From: Pseudoruegeria sp. HB172150
Lineage (GTDB): Bacteria > Pseudomonadota > Alphaproteobacteria > Rhodobacterales > Rhodobacteraceae
Assembly (NCBI RefSeq): GCF_013184805.1
Contig: NZ_JAATNG010000001.1
Span: 1,860,001 to 1,924,000, forward strand
Direction: 5' to 3'
Length of the DNA stretch: 64,000 nt
In this document: piece after piece, positions 49,050 through 58,269 of the stretch
Layout: every line of letters starts with the position of its first letter
Position numbering within the stretch: the stretch's first letter is position 1
The notes under the pieces: model-generated
The model's database searches: none
Told to the model about the DNA's origin: nothing
What the model saw: only the letters and a program-made list of their open reading frames with translations
Made by a program: the position numbers and the translations under genes

Positions 49050-50212
49050 CAGTTCAGCCCATCGAGGACCGCGCGGGCGGCGCGGAGGCCGGGAGGCTCG
49101 TCGCCCTTGCCAAGGGCGGTCATCGTCTTTTCCATTGCCGCAAGCTGGGCGGCGCGCGCCTGTTCATCCTCGAGCAAGGCGATCAATGCGTCAGCGATCG
49201 GCGCCGGTTTGCAGGCTGGACCAAGATATTCGGGAACGGCGCGAGTCTCGCTGACAAGGTTCACCAGTGTCGCCGTGTCGATCTTGAGCATGCGGCTGGC
49301 AATCTGCCAGGTCAGCCAGTTCATGTCATAGGCGATGACCATCGGTGTGGCCGCCGCGGCGAGTTCCAGCGACACCGTACCGGAGGCGGCCAGCGCCGCA
49401 TCCGCCGCAGCAAAGGCGGCGCGCTTGCGGCGGGCGACATCAACACCGGCGCTATCACGGGAATCGAGGACGATTGTGTTACCGGGCCAATTGTGCGTTG
49501 CGTCGATGACCGCGCTTGCGACTCCGGGCGCTGCGGGGACGACAACGCGGGTTTCGGGCAACGCAGCCAGAACAGGACGCAGCGCTTCGCCGAAGATGGG
49601 GGCAAGGCGCGAGACCTCGCCACGTCTGGAGCCGGGCAGAACCAGCAGGATCGGCGCGTTGGACAACCCAGTCTCGGCACGGAATTCCGCAATCTCATCA
49701 GGGCTTGCCAGCGGGTCTTCGACGACGGGGTGGCCCACGAAGTCGCAGCGAACCCCTGCGGCCTCCATGTAGGGCGGCTCGAACGGCAGGAGCGCCAGAA
49801 CCTGATCGATGTAGCGCGCCATTTTCTGCGCACGGCCCTCGCGCCAGGCCCAGACGGAAGGAGCTACGTAGTGGACGCAGCGGATGTCACTGGACGCCTT
49901 CACCTGCGCTGCGACGCGAAGGCTGAAGTCGGGGCTATCGATGGTGATCATCACGTCCGGTTTGGTGTCCGCCACCCAATCCGCCGTCTGTGAGATCCGG
50001 CGCTTCAGATGCCGGATCTTCGGCAGCACCTCGGCGATGCCCATGACACTGAGTTCTTCCATGGGAAAGCGGGAGACAAGTCCTTCGGCCTGCATTTCGG
50101 CCCCGCCGATACCGTCGAACTGGACCTCCGGGCGCAATGCTTTCAGACCCCGCATGAGTGCGGCGCCAAGCCTGTCACCGGATGGCTCGCCCGCGAGGAT
50201 GAAGACGCGCAT
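49049..50212 (-). CDS. lpxB: lipid A disaccharide synthase
   Basis: LpxB joins 2,3-diacylglucosamine 1-phosphate with its UDP form to make the lipid A disaccharide. The N-terminal FILAGEPSGDRLGA, the segment GIGGAEMQAEGLVSRFPMEELSVMGIAEVLP and HYVAPSVWAWREGRAQKM are diagnostic, with LPGSRRGEVSRL in the C-terminal Rossmann half. The length of 387 residues is usual. It touches lpxI by one base and is the last gene of the cluster. Confidence 0.97.
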   Translation of the reverse strand: MRVFILAGEPSGDRLGAALMRGLKALRPEVQFDGIGGAEMQAEGLVSRFPMEELSVMGIAEVLPKIRHLKRRISQTADWVADTKPDVMITIDSPDFSLRVAAQVKASSDIRCVHYVAPSVWAWREGRAQKMARYIDQVLALLPFEPPYMEAAGVRCDFVGHPVVEDPLASPDEIAEFRAETGLSNAPILLVLPGSRRGEVSRLAPIFGEALRPVLAALPETRVVVPAAPGVASAVIDATHNWPGNTIVLDSRDSAGVDVARRKRAAFAAADAALAASGTVSLELAAAATPMVIAYDMNWLTWQIASRMLKIDTATLVNLVSETRAVPEYLGPACKPAPIADALIALLEDEQARAAQLAAMEKTMTALGKGDEPPGLRAARAVLDGLN

Positions 50213-51018
50213 CAGACGTCCTTTGCCAGCAGGAAAAGCCCGGCCTTTTCCGCAGCTTCGATGGCGGCCGGGCGGTCGATGATCATCACCTTTCCGGCTG
50301 CAATGACGATGCCGTTCAAGCCGGCCTTCTGAACCCCTTCGATTGTGCGGGGCCCGATTGTTGGCATGTCCACCCGCAGGTCCTGACCCGGTTTCGGAAC
50401 CTTCACAAGCACACCGCCCTGATGGCGCAGCTTGTGGCGCGTGTCGCCCACATATTGCAGCAAGGCATCGGTGCCCTGCACCGTTTCGATCCCGAAGCAG
50501 AGCGACTGCGCCACGACGGCGCCCTGCCCCACATCGAGCGGCCCGAGTGCGGTCAGGATTTCGATTGCCCGGTCGATATCGGCGTTATCCTTCGACGACG
50601 GCTTGCGTCCCGCGAGGCGTCCGGGTTTCGCCGTCAGGTCCGGCAGCAGCTCGTGGGCGCCGCGCACTGCAAACCCTTCTTCTTCGAATGCACTAACGAC
50701 GGTTCGCAGCAACTGGTCGTCGCCGCCCTGCATGGCCTTGAGGAAGCGGGGCGCGAGCATCATCGTCTTGGTATCGAAGCGCGCGGGGTTCAGAACAGGC
50801 CGGACCATCCCGCCCGCCATGACAACGTCGGTGGTCCCTGCCCCGCGGAGTGTGCGGAACAGTTGACCGAACCGTTCGTAGCTGATTTCGGCACTATCGA
50901 CCCCCTGCGGGGCATCGACATCCGTACCGGAGATCGACACGAACAAGGCTTCGGGATGCTTTTTCGCGATCTGGTGCGGCAGCGCGCCCCTGCCCGCGAT
51001 AATCGCCAGTCTTCCCAT
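50212..51018 (-). CDS. lpxI: UDP-2,3-diacylglucosamine hydrolase LpxI
   Basis: LpxI splits UDP-2,3-diacylglucosamine to the 1-phosphate, the step done by LpxH in E. coli. The N-terminal LAIIAGRGALPHQIAKK and the C-terminal GQDLRVDMPTIGPRTIEGVQKAGLNGIVIAAG, with VMAGGMVRP in between, are features of this family (formerly DUF1009). It replaces LpxH in alphaproteobacteria, and its place between lpxA and lpxB confirms the role. The length of 268 residues is standard. Confidence 0.95.
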   Translation of the reverse strand: MGRLAIIAGRGALPHQIAKKHPEALFVSISGTDVDAPQGVDSAEISYERFGQLFRTLRGAGTTDVVMAGGMVRPVLNPARFDTKTMMLAPRFLKAMQGGDDQLLRTVVSAFEEEGFAVRGAHELLPDLTAKPGRLAGRKPSSKDNADIDRAIEILTALGPLDVGQGAVVAQSLCFGIETVQGTDALLQYVGDTRHKLRHQGGVLVKVPKPGQDLRVDMPTIGPRTIEGVQKAGLNGIVIAAGKVMIIDRPAAIEAAEKAGLFLLAKDV

Positions 51019-51815
51019 CAGCGCGGCGTCAGGAAATGGCGGTCACTGTCGGTCAGGATGAATTCCACAACCTCTTTCACGTAGGCGCTGTCGGTTTCCT
51101 CCATCAGCCGCGCGGCGCGTTCCTGGAAAGATCCGTCGCCGTCGCCAAGCACCTTGTAGGCCGCCCGCAGCGCGGTGATCTCGGCCCGGTCGACCCCTTT
51201 TCGGCGAAGCCCGACCAGGTTCAGGCCGCGCAATTCTCCCGCGTCGGCATCGACCATGCCATACGGTATCACGTCTTTTGCGACCTTGGTGACACCGCCG
51301 ATGATGGCACCCTTTCCGATGCGAACCCACTGATGCACGCCCGAGACGCCGCCGATGATCACGTCGTCGCCGATCACGGCATGGCCCGCGATGCCGGACT
51401 GGTTCACGACGATCACGCGGCTGCCGATACGGCAGTCATGTGCAACGTGAACGCCGGCCATGAACAGGCAGTCGTCTCCGATGACGGTTTCTCCGCCGCC
51501 ATGTGCGGTGCCCGGGTTCATCGTGACATGTTCACGGATCGTGTTCCGGGCGCCGATGATCAGGCGCGTGTCCTCGCCCGAGAACTTCAGGTCCTGCGGA
51601 ATGTCACCGATGGAGCAGAACGGAAACACCTCGGTCTTTTCGCCGATTTCGGTCTGGCCGGTGATCACATTATGGCTCTTCACCCTGACGCCAGCCGAAA
51701 GCTTCACTTTGGATCCGATGACCGAGAAAGCTCCAACCTCTACATCCGGCCCGATCTCGGCCCCTTCCTCGACAATGGCGCTGTCATGGATGCGGGCGGT
51801 GGCGTGGATGCTCAT
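51018..51815 (-). CDS. lpxA: UDP-N-acetylglucosamine acyltransferase LpxA
   Basis: LpxA puts a 3-hydroxyacyl chain on UDP-GlcNAc, the first step of lipid A synthesis. The left-handed beta-helix starts at IHATARIHDSAIVEEGAEIGP, with the catalytic-His region in DDCLFMAGVHVAHDCRIG and NQSGIAGHAVIGDDVIIGGVSGVHQW; the C-terminal helical part follows (LRRKGVDRAEITALRAAYK). The length of 265 residues is normal. It is 3 bases after fabZ. Confidence 0.97.
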   Translation of the reverse strand: MSIHATARIHDSAIVEEGAEIGPDVEVGAFSVIGSKVKLSAGVRVKSHNVITGQTEIGEKTEVFPFCSIGDIPQDLKFSGEDTRLIIGARNTIREHVTMNPGTAHGGGETVIGDDCLFMAGVHVAHDCRIGSRVIVVNQSGIAGHAVIGDDVIIGGVSGVHQWVRIGKGAIIGGVTKVAKDVIPYGMVDADAGELRGLNLVGLRRKGVDRAEITALRAAYKVLGDGDGSFQERAARLMEETDSAYVKEVVEFILTDSDRHFLTPR

Positions 51816-51818
51816 GGC

Positions 51819-52280
51819 TCAACTCCCCGGTGTCAGATCGACCATCGCGGCGAATTCTGCCTCGGCCGCTTTCTGTCCGTCCACCTCTGCGACGCCGTGG
51901 AACTTCAGCACCTTGCCGCCGGTGCGCAGCCCGGTGATATGCAGCTTCAGCTGGTCGCCCGGCACAACCTTGCGACGGAACTTCGCCTTGTCGACGCTCA
52001 TCAGGTAGATCAGCAGGTTGGTATCGGTGATATCGTTCGCCACCCCGATCATGATGCCGGCAGTCTGCGCCATTGCCTCTATGATCGTCACGCCGGGCAT
52101 GATCGGCGTACCGGGAAAATGACCCTGGAAATGCGGTTCGTTGAAGGTGACGTTCTTGATGCCCGTGGCCGAGTTCGTGCCGTCGATATCCACCACGCGA
52201 TCTACCAGAAGGAACGGGTAGCGGTGGGGCAGGATCCGCTGGATCATGTCGTTATCGGCGGTCTTCAGGGCTTCGTTCAT
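51819..52280 (-). CDS. fabZ: 3-hydroxyacyl-ACP dehydratase FabZ
   Basis: FabZ removes water from 3-hydroxyacyl-ACP in fatty acid synthesis and competes with LpxA for the same substrate. The hot-dog fold motif [19 protein letters not shown] and the active-site [23 protein letters not shown] are clear. The length of 153 residues is standard. It follows skp by 86 bases. In many relatives lpxD lies between skp and fabZ; it is absent here. Confidence 0.97.
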   Translation of the reverse strand: MNEALKTADNDMIQRILPHRYPFLLVDRVVDIDGTNSATGIKNVTFNEPHFQGHFPGTPIMPGVTIIEAMAQTAGIMIGVANDITDTNLLIYLMSVDKAKFRRKVVPGDQLKLHITGLRTGGKVLKFHGVAEVDGQKAAEAEFAAMVDLTPGS

Positions 52281-52366
52281 TGGGCGGTCCTTGGTCTTCG
52301 GAAAGGCCAGCGTCTGGTAGCAGCGAAGACGCGGCTAAACAAGCGGTGGTGAGCGGCGATGCGGGT

Positions 52367-53008
52367 TCAATCGGTGGTGTCTGAGGTCTCGGGCTCGGAC
52401 GGTATCGTCACCTCCGGCTCCGGCGTGTCAGTTTCGGGCAACGTTGCTTCGCCGCCAGCTCCATCACCCTGTCCAGAGAACGTCGCATCGATGCGCTCTA
52501 TCGCTTCCTCGGTGATATCCACCGAGTCCGCAGAAAGCAGGACTGCGCGCCGGTCCATCACGACGAGAGCGCCGCGTTCGCGGGCGATTTCCGTCAGCAC
52601 GGGCGTGATCCGGCTCAGAAAGTTCTGCCGGGCCTCTTCGCGCATGCGCTGCAGGTCCCGTTCCTTGGCGTCCTGCTCTGTGCGGAGCCGCTGCACCTTG
52701 GCATCGAATGCATCGGCAAGAGCGCGGAATTCTTCCGGTGGCAGCGTTTTGCGCTTTTCGGTGAGATCGAGTTCCTCGGACGTCAGGTTTGCTTCGATGC
52801 TTCGATTCTCGGCGGCGAGTTCGTTTGCCCGCTGCTCCATTTCCTCGCCAATCCGCGCAGCCTCGCGGGATCCGGCAAACAGCTTTTCCTGGTCCAGGGT
52901 AAGAACCGGCGGAGGAACTGGTATCACGTCCTGCGCGGCGGCTGACCCTGCCGTCAGAGCCAGCGCCGCGAGGAAAGCGCGGAGCGGCACGAGGACGCGC
53001 CGCACCAT
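52367..53008 (-). CDS. OmpH/Skp-family periplasmic chaperone
   Basis: The Skp family carries unfolded outer-membrane proteins across the periplasm to BamA. A signal peptide (residues 1-26, ending AAAQ) is followed by VLTLDQEKLFAGSREAARIGEEMEQ and long charged helices of the coiled-coil tentacles (about 70-150), with LTRKR-like heptads KRKTLPPEEFRALADAFDAKVQ. The C-terminus has an acidic proline/threonine tail unlike E. coli. The length of 213 residues is at the long end. It is 3 bases downstream of bamA. Confidence 0.9.
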   Translation of the reverse strand: MVRRVLVPLRAFLAALALTAGSAAAQDVIPVPPPVLTLDQEKLFAGSREAARIGEEMEQRANELAAENRSIEANLTSEELDLTEKRKTLPPEEFRALADAFDAKVQRLRTEQDAKERDLQRMREEARQNFLSRITPVLTEIARERGALVVMDRRAVLLSADSVDITEEAIERIDATFSGQGDGAGGEATLPETDTPEPEVTIPSEPETSDTTD

Positions 53009-53011
53009 GGC

Positions 53012-55357
53012 CTAGAATCTCGTGGAGATCGTCAGGTCGAACTCACGCTCTTCGTCGTAGTCCTCTTTGACGAGGGCCTTCGAGAAGTTGAAGCGCAACG
53101 GTCCGATCGGCGTATCCCAGAAGATCGAGATGCCAGCAGCCGAACGCAGCGCAAAGTCGTCATCGACGGTGCTGGTCCCGGCCGTGTTGTCCAGCCCCCA
53201 AACCGAGCCGACATCGAGGAAGACACCGCCGTGGATGCCGTACTCTTCAGGCAGACCCAGCGGGAATTCCGCCTCGAATTTGGCGACCGCAAAGTAGTTG
53301 CCGCCGAGGGCGTCCTCGTTGGCTGCACCAAGGTCCCTCGGACCGACGCCGAAGTACTCGAAGCCGCGAATTTTGCCGTTCAAGGTGAAGCGATCGACGA
53401 TGCGGGAGTCGCCACCACTGACCGAGTTGAGCGCGCCGCCCTCGAAAATCGCGCGCAGAGTGACCTCGTCGTTCACAACCTTGGTTTCACCGACCAAGAG
53501 CGCCTCACTCTTCACGTAGGAAACATCGCCGCCAATACCGGCGAAGTCCTGGCTCCAACGGAACAGGATACCCGCGTCGGGGTTCAGGCCACGGCGAAGC
53601 GTGCGGTAGGTGTATTCGTACCCGGCGCCAATGGCCCATTCCTGACCGCGCGCAGCTTCAGCTGCGAGGATCGCCGAGGACTCGGCCGGCACGTCAGTGA
53701 TATCGGTAAGCCGTCCGAAGACGTTGAGACCAAGCCGCGAGTACTCGCCCAGCGGGAAATCGAAACCGGTGGTGACGCGGCCCAAGGTCGTGTTGTAGTC
53801 GGTCGAGTTCGCTTCTTCCGTCGTGGTGTAGGCGATGTTGAAGGAGTAAGCCACATCGCGTCCGAGGAAGGCTGGTTCCCGGAAGCCGAAGGAGTAGTTC
53901 TGCGTACCGGAACCGGTTGAGACATCGAAGCTGAGCGCCTGACCACGGCCGAGGAAGTTCCGCTCCGAGAAGTTGAATGTCAGACCGAACCCGGCAGACC
54001 CGCTATAGCTGGCGCCGAAGCCCAGCGAACCGGTCGGCTGCTCTTCGACATCGACATCGACGATGACCTGATCCGGCGAGGAACCTTCCCGCGGATTCAC
54101 TTCAGCCTTGGAGAAGAAGCCGAGCGCTTCGATCCTCGACGCCGCCTCGCGGATTTCACGCGGGTTGAAAGGATCGCCTTCCACCGCCGTGAACTGGCGC
54201 CGGATGACACGGTCCAGCGTGGTCGCGTTGCCTTCGATATCAATGCGTTCGACGAAGATACGCGGGCCACGGACGATGGCGAAATCGATGAACAGAAGCT
54301 GGTTGCGGTCGTCACGCGTCACACGCGGATCGACGCGGATGAAATCCAGGTCCTGCTGCACCGCCAGACGTTCCAGCCGGGCTATGGTGTTGTCGATATC
54401 GAGCGGGTTGTAGACCTGGCCGGAACGGATGGCCACTGCGTTCTGATAGGCGCTGACATCGATCTCCGGCAGGTCGCTGCTAACGCTGATATTGCCGTAC
54501 CGGTACTTGAGGCCCTCGCGGACCGTAAAGGTCACAAAGAAGGCGTTGCGTTCGCGGGAGAATTCGGATGCGACCGACAACACATCGAAGTCGACGTAGC
54601 CACGGGAACGATAGAAGTCCGTCAGAACCTGACGATCAAACTGCACCCGGTCGCCGATGAAGGTGTCGCGCTGGATCAACTGCCGGAACAAACCGGCCTG
54701 TTTCGATTCCAGCACGCGGCGGAGGCGGCGATCGGAGAAGTCTCGGTTTCCGACGAAGCTGATGCGTTCAACTTCGACGACTTTGCCTTCGGCAACCTCG
54801 AAGACGAGATCGACGCGGTTGTTGGACCGACGGATGATCACCGGTTCAACTGTCGCAGCAAGACGTCCTGCTTGTTCATACGCATCGACAATCGCGGCGG
54901 CATCCTGCTCGGCCACTGTCGGCGAGTAGACGCGGCGGGGCTGCGAACGGAGCAGGCCAAGAAGCGCTTCGTCCTTCAGCTTGCTGTTGCCCTCGATATT
55001 GATGCGGTTGATCGTCGGAAATTCCTGTACGACGATCACGAGCGTGCCGCCCCGTGGCTCGAATGCCACAGATTCAAACAGCCCGGAGCCGAGAACGTTC
55101 TGGTAAGCCTCGTTCAGCTGGCCGGCGGTGACTGTCTGGCCGGGCTCGATTCCCGCATACGACAACACCGTGCCGGGTTCGATACGGCCGCCACCTTCCA
55201 CCGTCACGTTCGAGAACGTGTAGCTTTGCGCGTCGGCGGCGCTAAGCGAAGCGCCAAAATAGGTTGAGATTGCAAGGAAAACGACAAGAGCGGCCCTGTA
55301 AATCGCTGTTGGGCTTCTGTGTCCCTTGTTCTGCTCGCTGATTGTTGCCCGCTTCAT
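53012..55357 (-). CDS. bamA: outer-membrane protein assembly factor BamA
   Basis: BamA inserts beta-barrel proteins in the outer membrane. After the signal peptide (residues 1 to about 44, ending ADAQS) come five POTRA repeats (for example VTVEGGGRIEPGTVLSYAGI and IDIEGNATTLDRVIRRQF) and a C-terminal barrel with the conserved loop 6 IRGFEYFGVGPRD-type segment. The last residue is Phe, as expected for outer-membrane proteins. From ATG at 55357 it is 781 residues; the frame is open to 55375. It lies between rseP and skp as in other proteobacteria. Confidence 0.97.
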   Translation of the reverse strand: MKRATISEQNKGHRSPTAIYRAALVVFLAISTYFGASLSAADAQSYTFSNVTVEGGGRIEPGTVLSYAGIEPGQTVTAGQLNEAYQNVLGSGLFESVAFEPRGGTLVIVVQEFPTINRINIEGNSKLKDEALLGLLRSQPRRVYSPTVAEQDAAAIVDAYEQAGRLAATVEPVIIRRSNNRVDLVFEVAEGKVVEVERISFVGNRDFSDRRLRRVLESKQAGLFRQLIQRDTFIGDRVQFDRQVLTDFYRSRGYVDFDVLSVASEFSRERNAFFVTFTVREGLKYRYGNISVSSDLPEIDVSAYQNAVAIRSGQVYNPLDIDNTIARLERLAVQQDLDFIRVDPRVTRDDRNQLLFIDFAIVRGPRIFVERIDIEGNATTLDRVIRRQFTAVEGDPFNPREIREAASRIEALGFFSKAEVNPREGSSPDQVIVDVDVEEQPTGSLGFGASYSGSAGFGLTFNFSERNFLGRGQALSFDVSTGSGTQNYSFGFREPAFLGRDVAYSFNIAYTTTEEANSTDYNTTLGRVTTGFDFPLGEYSRLGLNVFGRLTDITDVPAESSAILAAEAARGQEWAIGAGYEYTYRTLRRGLNPDAGILFRWSQDFAGIGGDVSYVKSEALLVGETKVVNDEVTLRAIFEGGALNSVSGGDSRIVDRFTLNGKIRGFEYFGVGPRDLGAANEDALGGNYFAVAKFEAEFPLGLPEEYGIHGGVFLDVGSVWGLDNTAGTSTVDDDFALRSAAGISIFWDTPIGPLRFNFSKALVKEDYDEEREFDLTISTRF

Positions 55358-55424
55358 CTGTCCCAGTCCCACCACAAGCTTGTTTTTTAATGTGGTTACC
55401 GCGAAAGCAGGGTCGTGTCAAAAG

Positions 55425-55491
55425 CGGAAAACAAAGCAAAAGCACCCACCGATATTCATCGAGCGGGTGCTACGCCACCAGATATGGTGGC
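55425..55491 (-). terminator. double-hairpin terminator after the 41-residue gene
   Basis: On the minus strand a first hairpin, GCCACCA (55474-55480) with TGGTGGC (55485-55491), is followed by AGCACCC (55441-55447) with GGGTGCT (55465-55471) with an inner CGAT/ATCG stem. The tail is TTTTGCTTTGTTTT. It follows the small gene by 33 bases and separates it from bamA. Confidence 0.85.
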
Positions 55492-55524
55492 CCTGTTACG
55501 ATGGCGCTTTGGGCGCCGGTGGTC

Positions 55525-55650
55525 TTAGAGCGAGATAATGTAGGCCGCAGCAAACAGCGCGGCGGCGGCGCCACCGGCGAAAAGCAGCCGGTCCCAGTTC
55601 AGGTCAGCCAGCAAAGACAGGCCGCGATATCCCGACCGAAGCGCATTCAT
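55525..55650 (-). CDS. 41-residue single-span membrane peptide
   Basis: This short gene encodes 41 residues: a hydrophilic start with basic residues (MNALRSGYRGLSLLADLN), then a hydrophobic span from about residue 22 (RLLFAGGAAAALFAAAYIISL) to the end. The ATG at 55650 has an ideal ribosome site, GGAGG with 8 bases spacing, and the stop is followed by a strong double hairpin with a T-tail. It lies between rseP and bamA, reading the same way. I do not recognise a named family. The combination of ribosome site and terminator makes it very likely to be expressed. Confidence 0.72.
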   Translation of the reverse strand: MNALRSGYRGLSLLADLNWDRLLFAGGAAAALFAAAYIISL

Positions 55651-55738
55651 GAGTTCTGCCTCCATTCACCCAAGCAAGATACTTGCGCAAATGACGTAGG
55701 GTCGAAATTGGGCGGAATTTGGGCGTGTCTACGCCGCT

Positions 55739-57076
55739 TCAAGGGCAGAACAGGTCGTTTGAGAGGGCAAAAGCCATAAGGCTCAACAGCATGAAAAGCC
55801 CCACACTCATCAGGACACGCAGGGCGCGGTCGCTGGGAGGGCGGCCGATCGCGGCTTCGTAGACGTGGAAGACCAGATGGCCCCCATCAAGCACCGGGAT
55901 CGGAAACAGGTTGAGGAAGCCGACCGCAGTCGAAAGCACCGCGATGAACCAGATGAAGGTTTCGATCCCCTGGCTTGCCGCTTCGCCACTGGTCTGAGCG
56001 ATTCCGATTGGGCCCCGGAGATTGCAGCTGGAGATCGCGCCAACGGCCATATGATACAGGCCGGAGACAGACGACTTCACGATGAATACCGTCTGGTTCA
56101 CGCCGTAGAGCAGTGACTGGCCAAGCCCGGGTGTTTCCGTCATCGGCTCGAAAATCATGCCGCCATTGACGCCAATCAGCCAGCGCGTCTCGAACCCGCC
56201 ATCCGCAAGCGGTAGATCCATGCGTTTGGGTGTCAGGCTGGCTTCGAACGTCTCGCCGTCGCGCCAGACCGTCATGACCATCTCGCCACCATCGGACTCG
56301 CCCACGGCAGTGCGCAGATCCTCGAAGGCCACTATTGGTTCGCCATCCACGGCGGTAATCACGTCGCCTTCCTGAATCCCGGCTTCGCTGGCCGCGGATC
56401 CCGGCGTAACGCCGACCACTGCCCCCGGATAGGGGTATGGGACGGACACAGTCATTTCCTGCCCGTCACGGCGGATGGTGAAGTCCAGCTCCGGCTGGAC
56501 CGGAAGCGTGTCGATGAAATCGCGGAATTCGGCGACGGGCGGCGTCGGTTCGCCTTCGACCGCCAGGATCTCGTCCCCCGGCTGCAATTGTCCCTGCAAG
56601 CCTGGCGCCGGGCGCAGATCGCCCACTGTCAGCGGGTCGCTCGCGACACCCGTGGCCATGATAATAGCGCCGAAGACGACGATCGAGAGAATGAAGTTGA
56701 ATACCGGCCCCGCGGCCACCGTCAGCATGCGCGCCCAGAGCGGCGCGCCATGCATTGTGTGCCGTCGGGTTTCCTCGTCCATCGCATCATAGGCGTCGCT
56801 CGCCTTGTCGCTGGCCGCACCGGCGTCGCCGAGGAACTTGACGAAACCACCGAACGGCAGCGCGGCAATCTGCCATTGCGTGCCACGCTTGTCGGTTCTG
56901 CTCCACAACACTGGCCCGAAGCCGACCGAGAACACCTCTGCCCGAATCCCGCACCAGCGGCCGACAATGTAGTGGCCGTATTCGTGAACCGCGACGATGA
57001 TGCTCAGCGCAACAACGAAGGCGCCGATCGTGTAAAGTGTATTCCCAAAGGTCGGGATGAGCTCGGTCAGTTCCAA
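55739..57076 (-). CDS. rseP: site-2 protease RseP
   Basis: RseP is an inner-membrane zinc protease that cuts anti-sigma factors and signal peptides. The zinc motif HEYGH is at residues 31-35 in the first span, and the second metal ligand in NLFPIPVLDGGHL near the C-terminus. Two PDZ domains lie in the periplasm (about 120-300, VVGVTPGSAASEAGIQEGDVITAVDGEPI being one). The 445 residues match the family. It is 11 bases downstream of dxr. Confidence 0.96.
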   Translation of the reverse strand: MELTELIPTFGNTLYTIGAFVVALSIIVAVHEYGHYIVGRWCGIRAEVFSVGFGPVLWSRTDKRGTQWQIAALPFGGFVKFLGDAGAASDKASDAYDAMDEETRRHTMHGAPLWARMLTVAAGPVFNFILSIVVFGAIIMATGVASDPLTVGDLRPAPGLQGQLQPGDEILAVEGEPTPPVAEFRDFIDTLPVQPELDFTIRRDGQEMTVSVPYPYPGAVVGVTPGSAASEAGIQEGDVITAVDGEPIVAFEDLRTAVGESDGGEMVMTVWRDGETFEASLTPKRMDLPLADGGFETRWLIGVNGGMIFEPMTETPGLGQSLLYGVNQTVFIVKSSVSGLYHMAVGAISSCNLRGPIGIAQTSGEAASQGIETFIWFIAVLSTAVGFLNLFPIPVLDGGHLVFHVYEAAIGRPPSDRALRVLMSVGLFMLLSLMAFALSNDLFCP

Positions 57077-57087
57077 AACACTGCCTC

Positions 57088-58260
57088 TTACTGTCTTTTC
57101 TCGATCGCCTCGCCCGCGCGAACACGGGCCAGATGATCCATTTGAAACACGTTATCAAGGTCGAATCGGGCGGAACTTAGACCCTCTTCGGTTGACATTC
57201 GCTCAAGAACCTCGCCGACGATCTCTGCCATCCCGGTGAACGCCAGACGCCTTTCCAGAAATGCGTCGAGCGCCTTTTCCTTTGCCGCGTTGAAAGCCGC
57301 GCCAGCCAGTCCGCCGATGCGCATTACCTCGCGGGCCAGCCCCAGCGCGGGCCAACGCTCCGGATCCGGCGCACGGAAGCTCAGGCTGGCAATCCGCGCC
57401 AGATCCAGCCGCTCCACCGGCAGATCCCGCCGTTCGGGCCAGTGCAGCGCATATCCGATGGCATGTCGCATATCCGGTGCGCCCATATGCGCCATAAGCG
57501 CCCCGTCGCGGAACCCAACAAGTGCGTGAACAAGGCTTTCGGGGTGGACAAGGACCTCGATCCTGTCCGGATCCAGGCCGAAATATTCCTTGGTCTCAAT
57601 CAGTTCCAGGGACTTGTTGAACATGGACGCGCTGTCGACGGTGATCCGCTGGCCCATGGCCCAGTTCGGATGACAGGCGGCCTGTTCCGGCGAGGCATAG
57701 GCAAGGTTCTCAAGCGGCCAGTCGCGGAAGGCGCCGCCGGAGGCTGTTATGATCACGCGCTCGATGCAGGCGGGGTCCTCACCGACCAACGCCTGAAACA
57801 CCGCGGAATGTTCGCTGTCCACCGGCAGGATCGTCGCGTTTTGCTTTCTGGCCTCGGCCATCAACAGCGGTCCCGCCGCAACGAGGCTTTCCTTGTTTGC
57901 CAGCGCGAGGGTTGTGCCGTGCCTCAAGGCCGCGAAGCCCGGCGCCAGCCCGGCCGATCCGACGATGGCGGACATGATCCAATCCGCCGGCCTGTCCGCC
58001 GCCTCGATGAGCGCCCCTGCCCCGGCGGCCGCCTCGACGCTGGTGCCGGCGAGTGCCTCGCGCAGTATCGGCAGTTGTTCTTCATGTGCCGTAACCGCGA
58101 TGTCAGCGCGGAAACGTTTCGCATCTTCCGCCAGCTGCGACACATTCGCGCCGCCCGTCAACGCGACGACATCATAAGCTTCGGGATCACGTGCGATAAG
58201 GTCGAGGGTGTTTTGCCCGATCGACCCGGTGGCGCCGAATATCGTTACCCGTCTCGTCAT
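57088..58260 (-). CDS. dxr: 1-deoxy-D-xylulose 5-phosphate reductoisomerase
   Basis: Dxr makes methylerythritol 4-phosphate, the committed step of the non-mevalonate isoprenoid pathway. The NADPH-binding IFGATGSIGQNTLDLI is at the N-terminus; NKESLVAAG, PVDSEHSAVFQAL and ITASGGAFRDWPLE mark the catalytic domain with its metal-binding acidic residues. The length of 390 residues is normal. It feeds uppS two genes upstream in the same cluster. Confidence 0.97.
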   Translation of the reverse strand: MTRRVTIFGATGSIGQNTLDLIARDPEAYDVVALTGGANVSQLAEDAKRFRADIAVTAHEEQLPILREALAGTSVEAAAGAGALIEAADRPADWIMSAIVGSAGLAPGFAALRHGTTLALANKESLVAAGPLLMAEARKQNATILPVDSEHSAVFQALVGEDPACIERVIITASGGAFRDWPLENLAYASPEQAACHPNWAMGQRITVDSASMFNKSLELIETKEYFGLDPDRIEVLVHPESLVHALVGFRDGALMAHMGAPDMRHAIGYALHWPERRDLPVERLDLARIASLSFRAPDPERWPALGLAREVMRIGGLAGAAFNAAKEKALDAFLERRLAFTGMAEIVGEVLERMSTEEGLSSARFDLDNVFQMDHLARVRAGEAIEKRQ

Positions 58261-58269
58261 ACCAGACTC

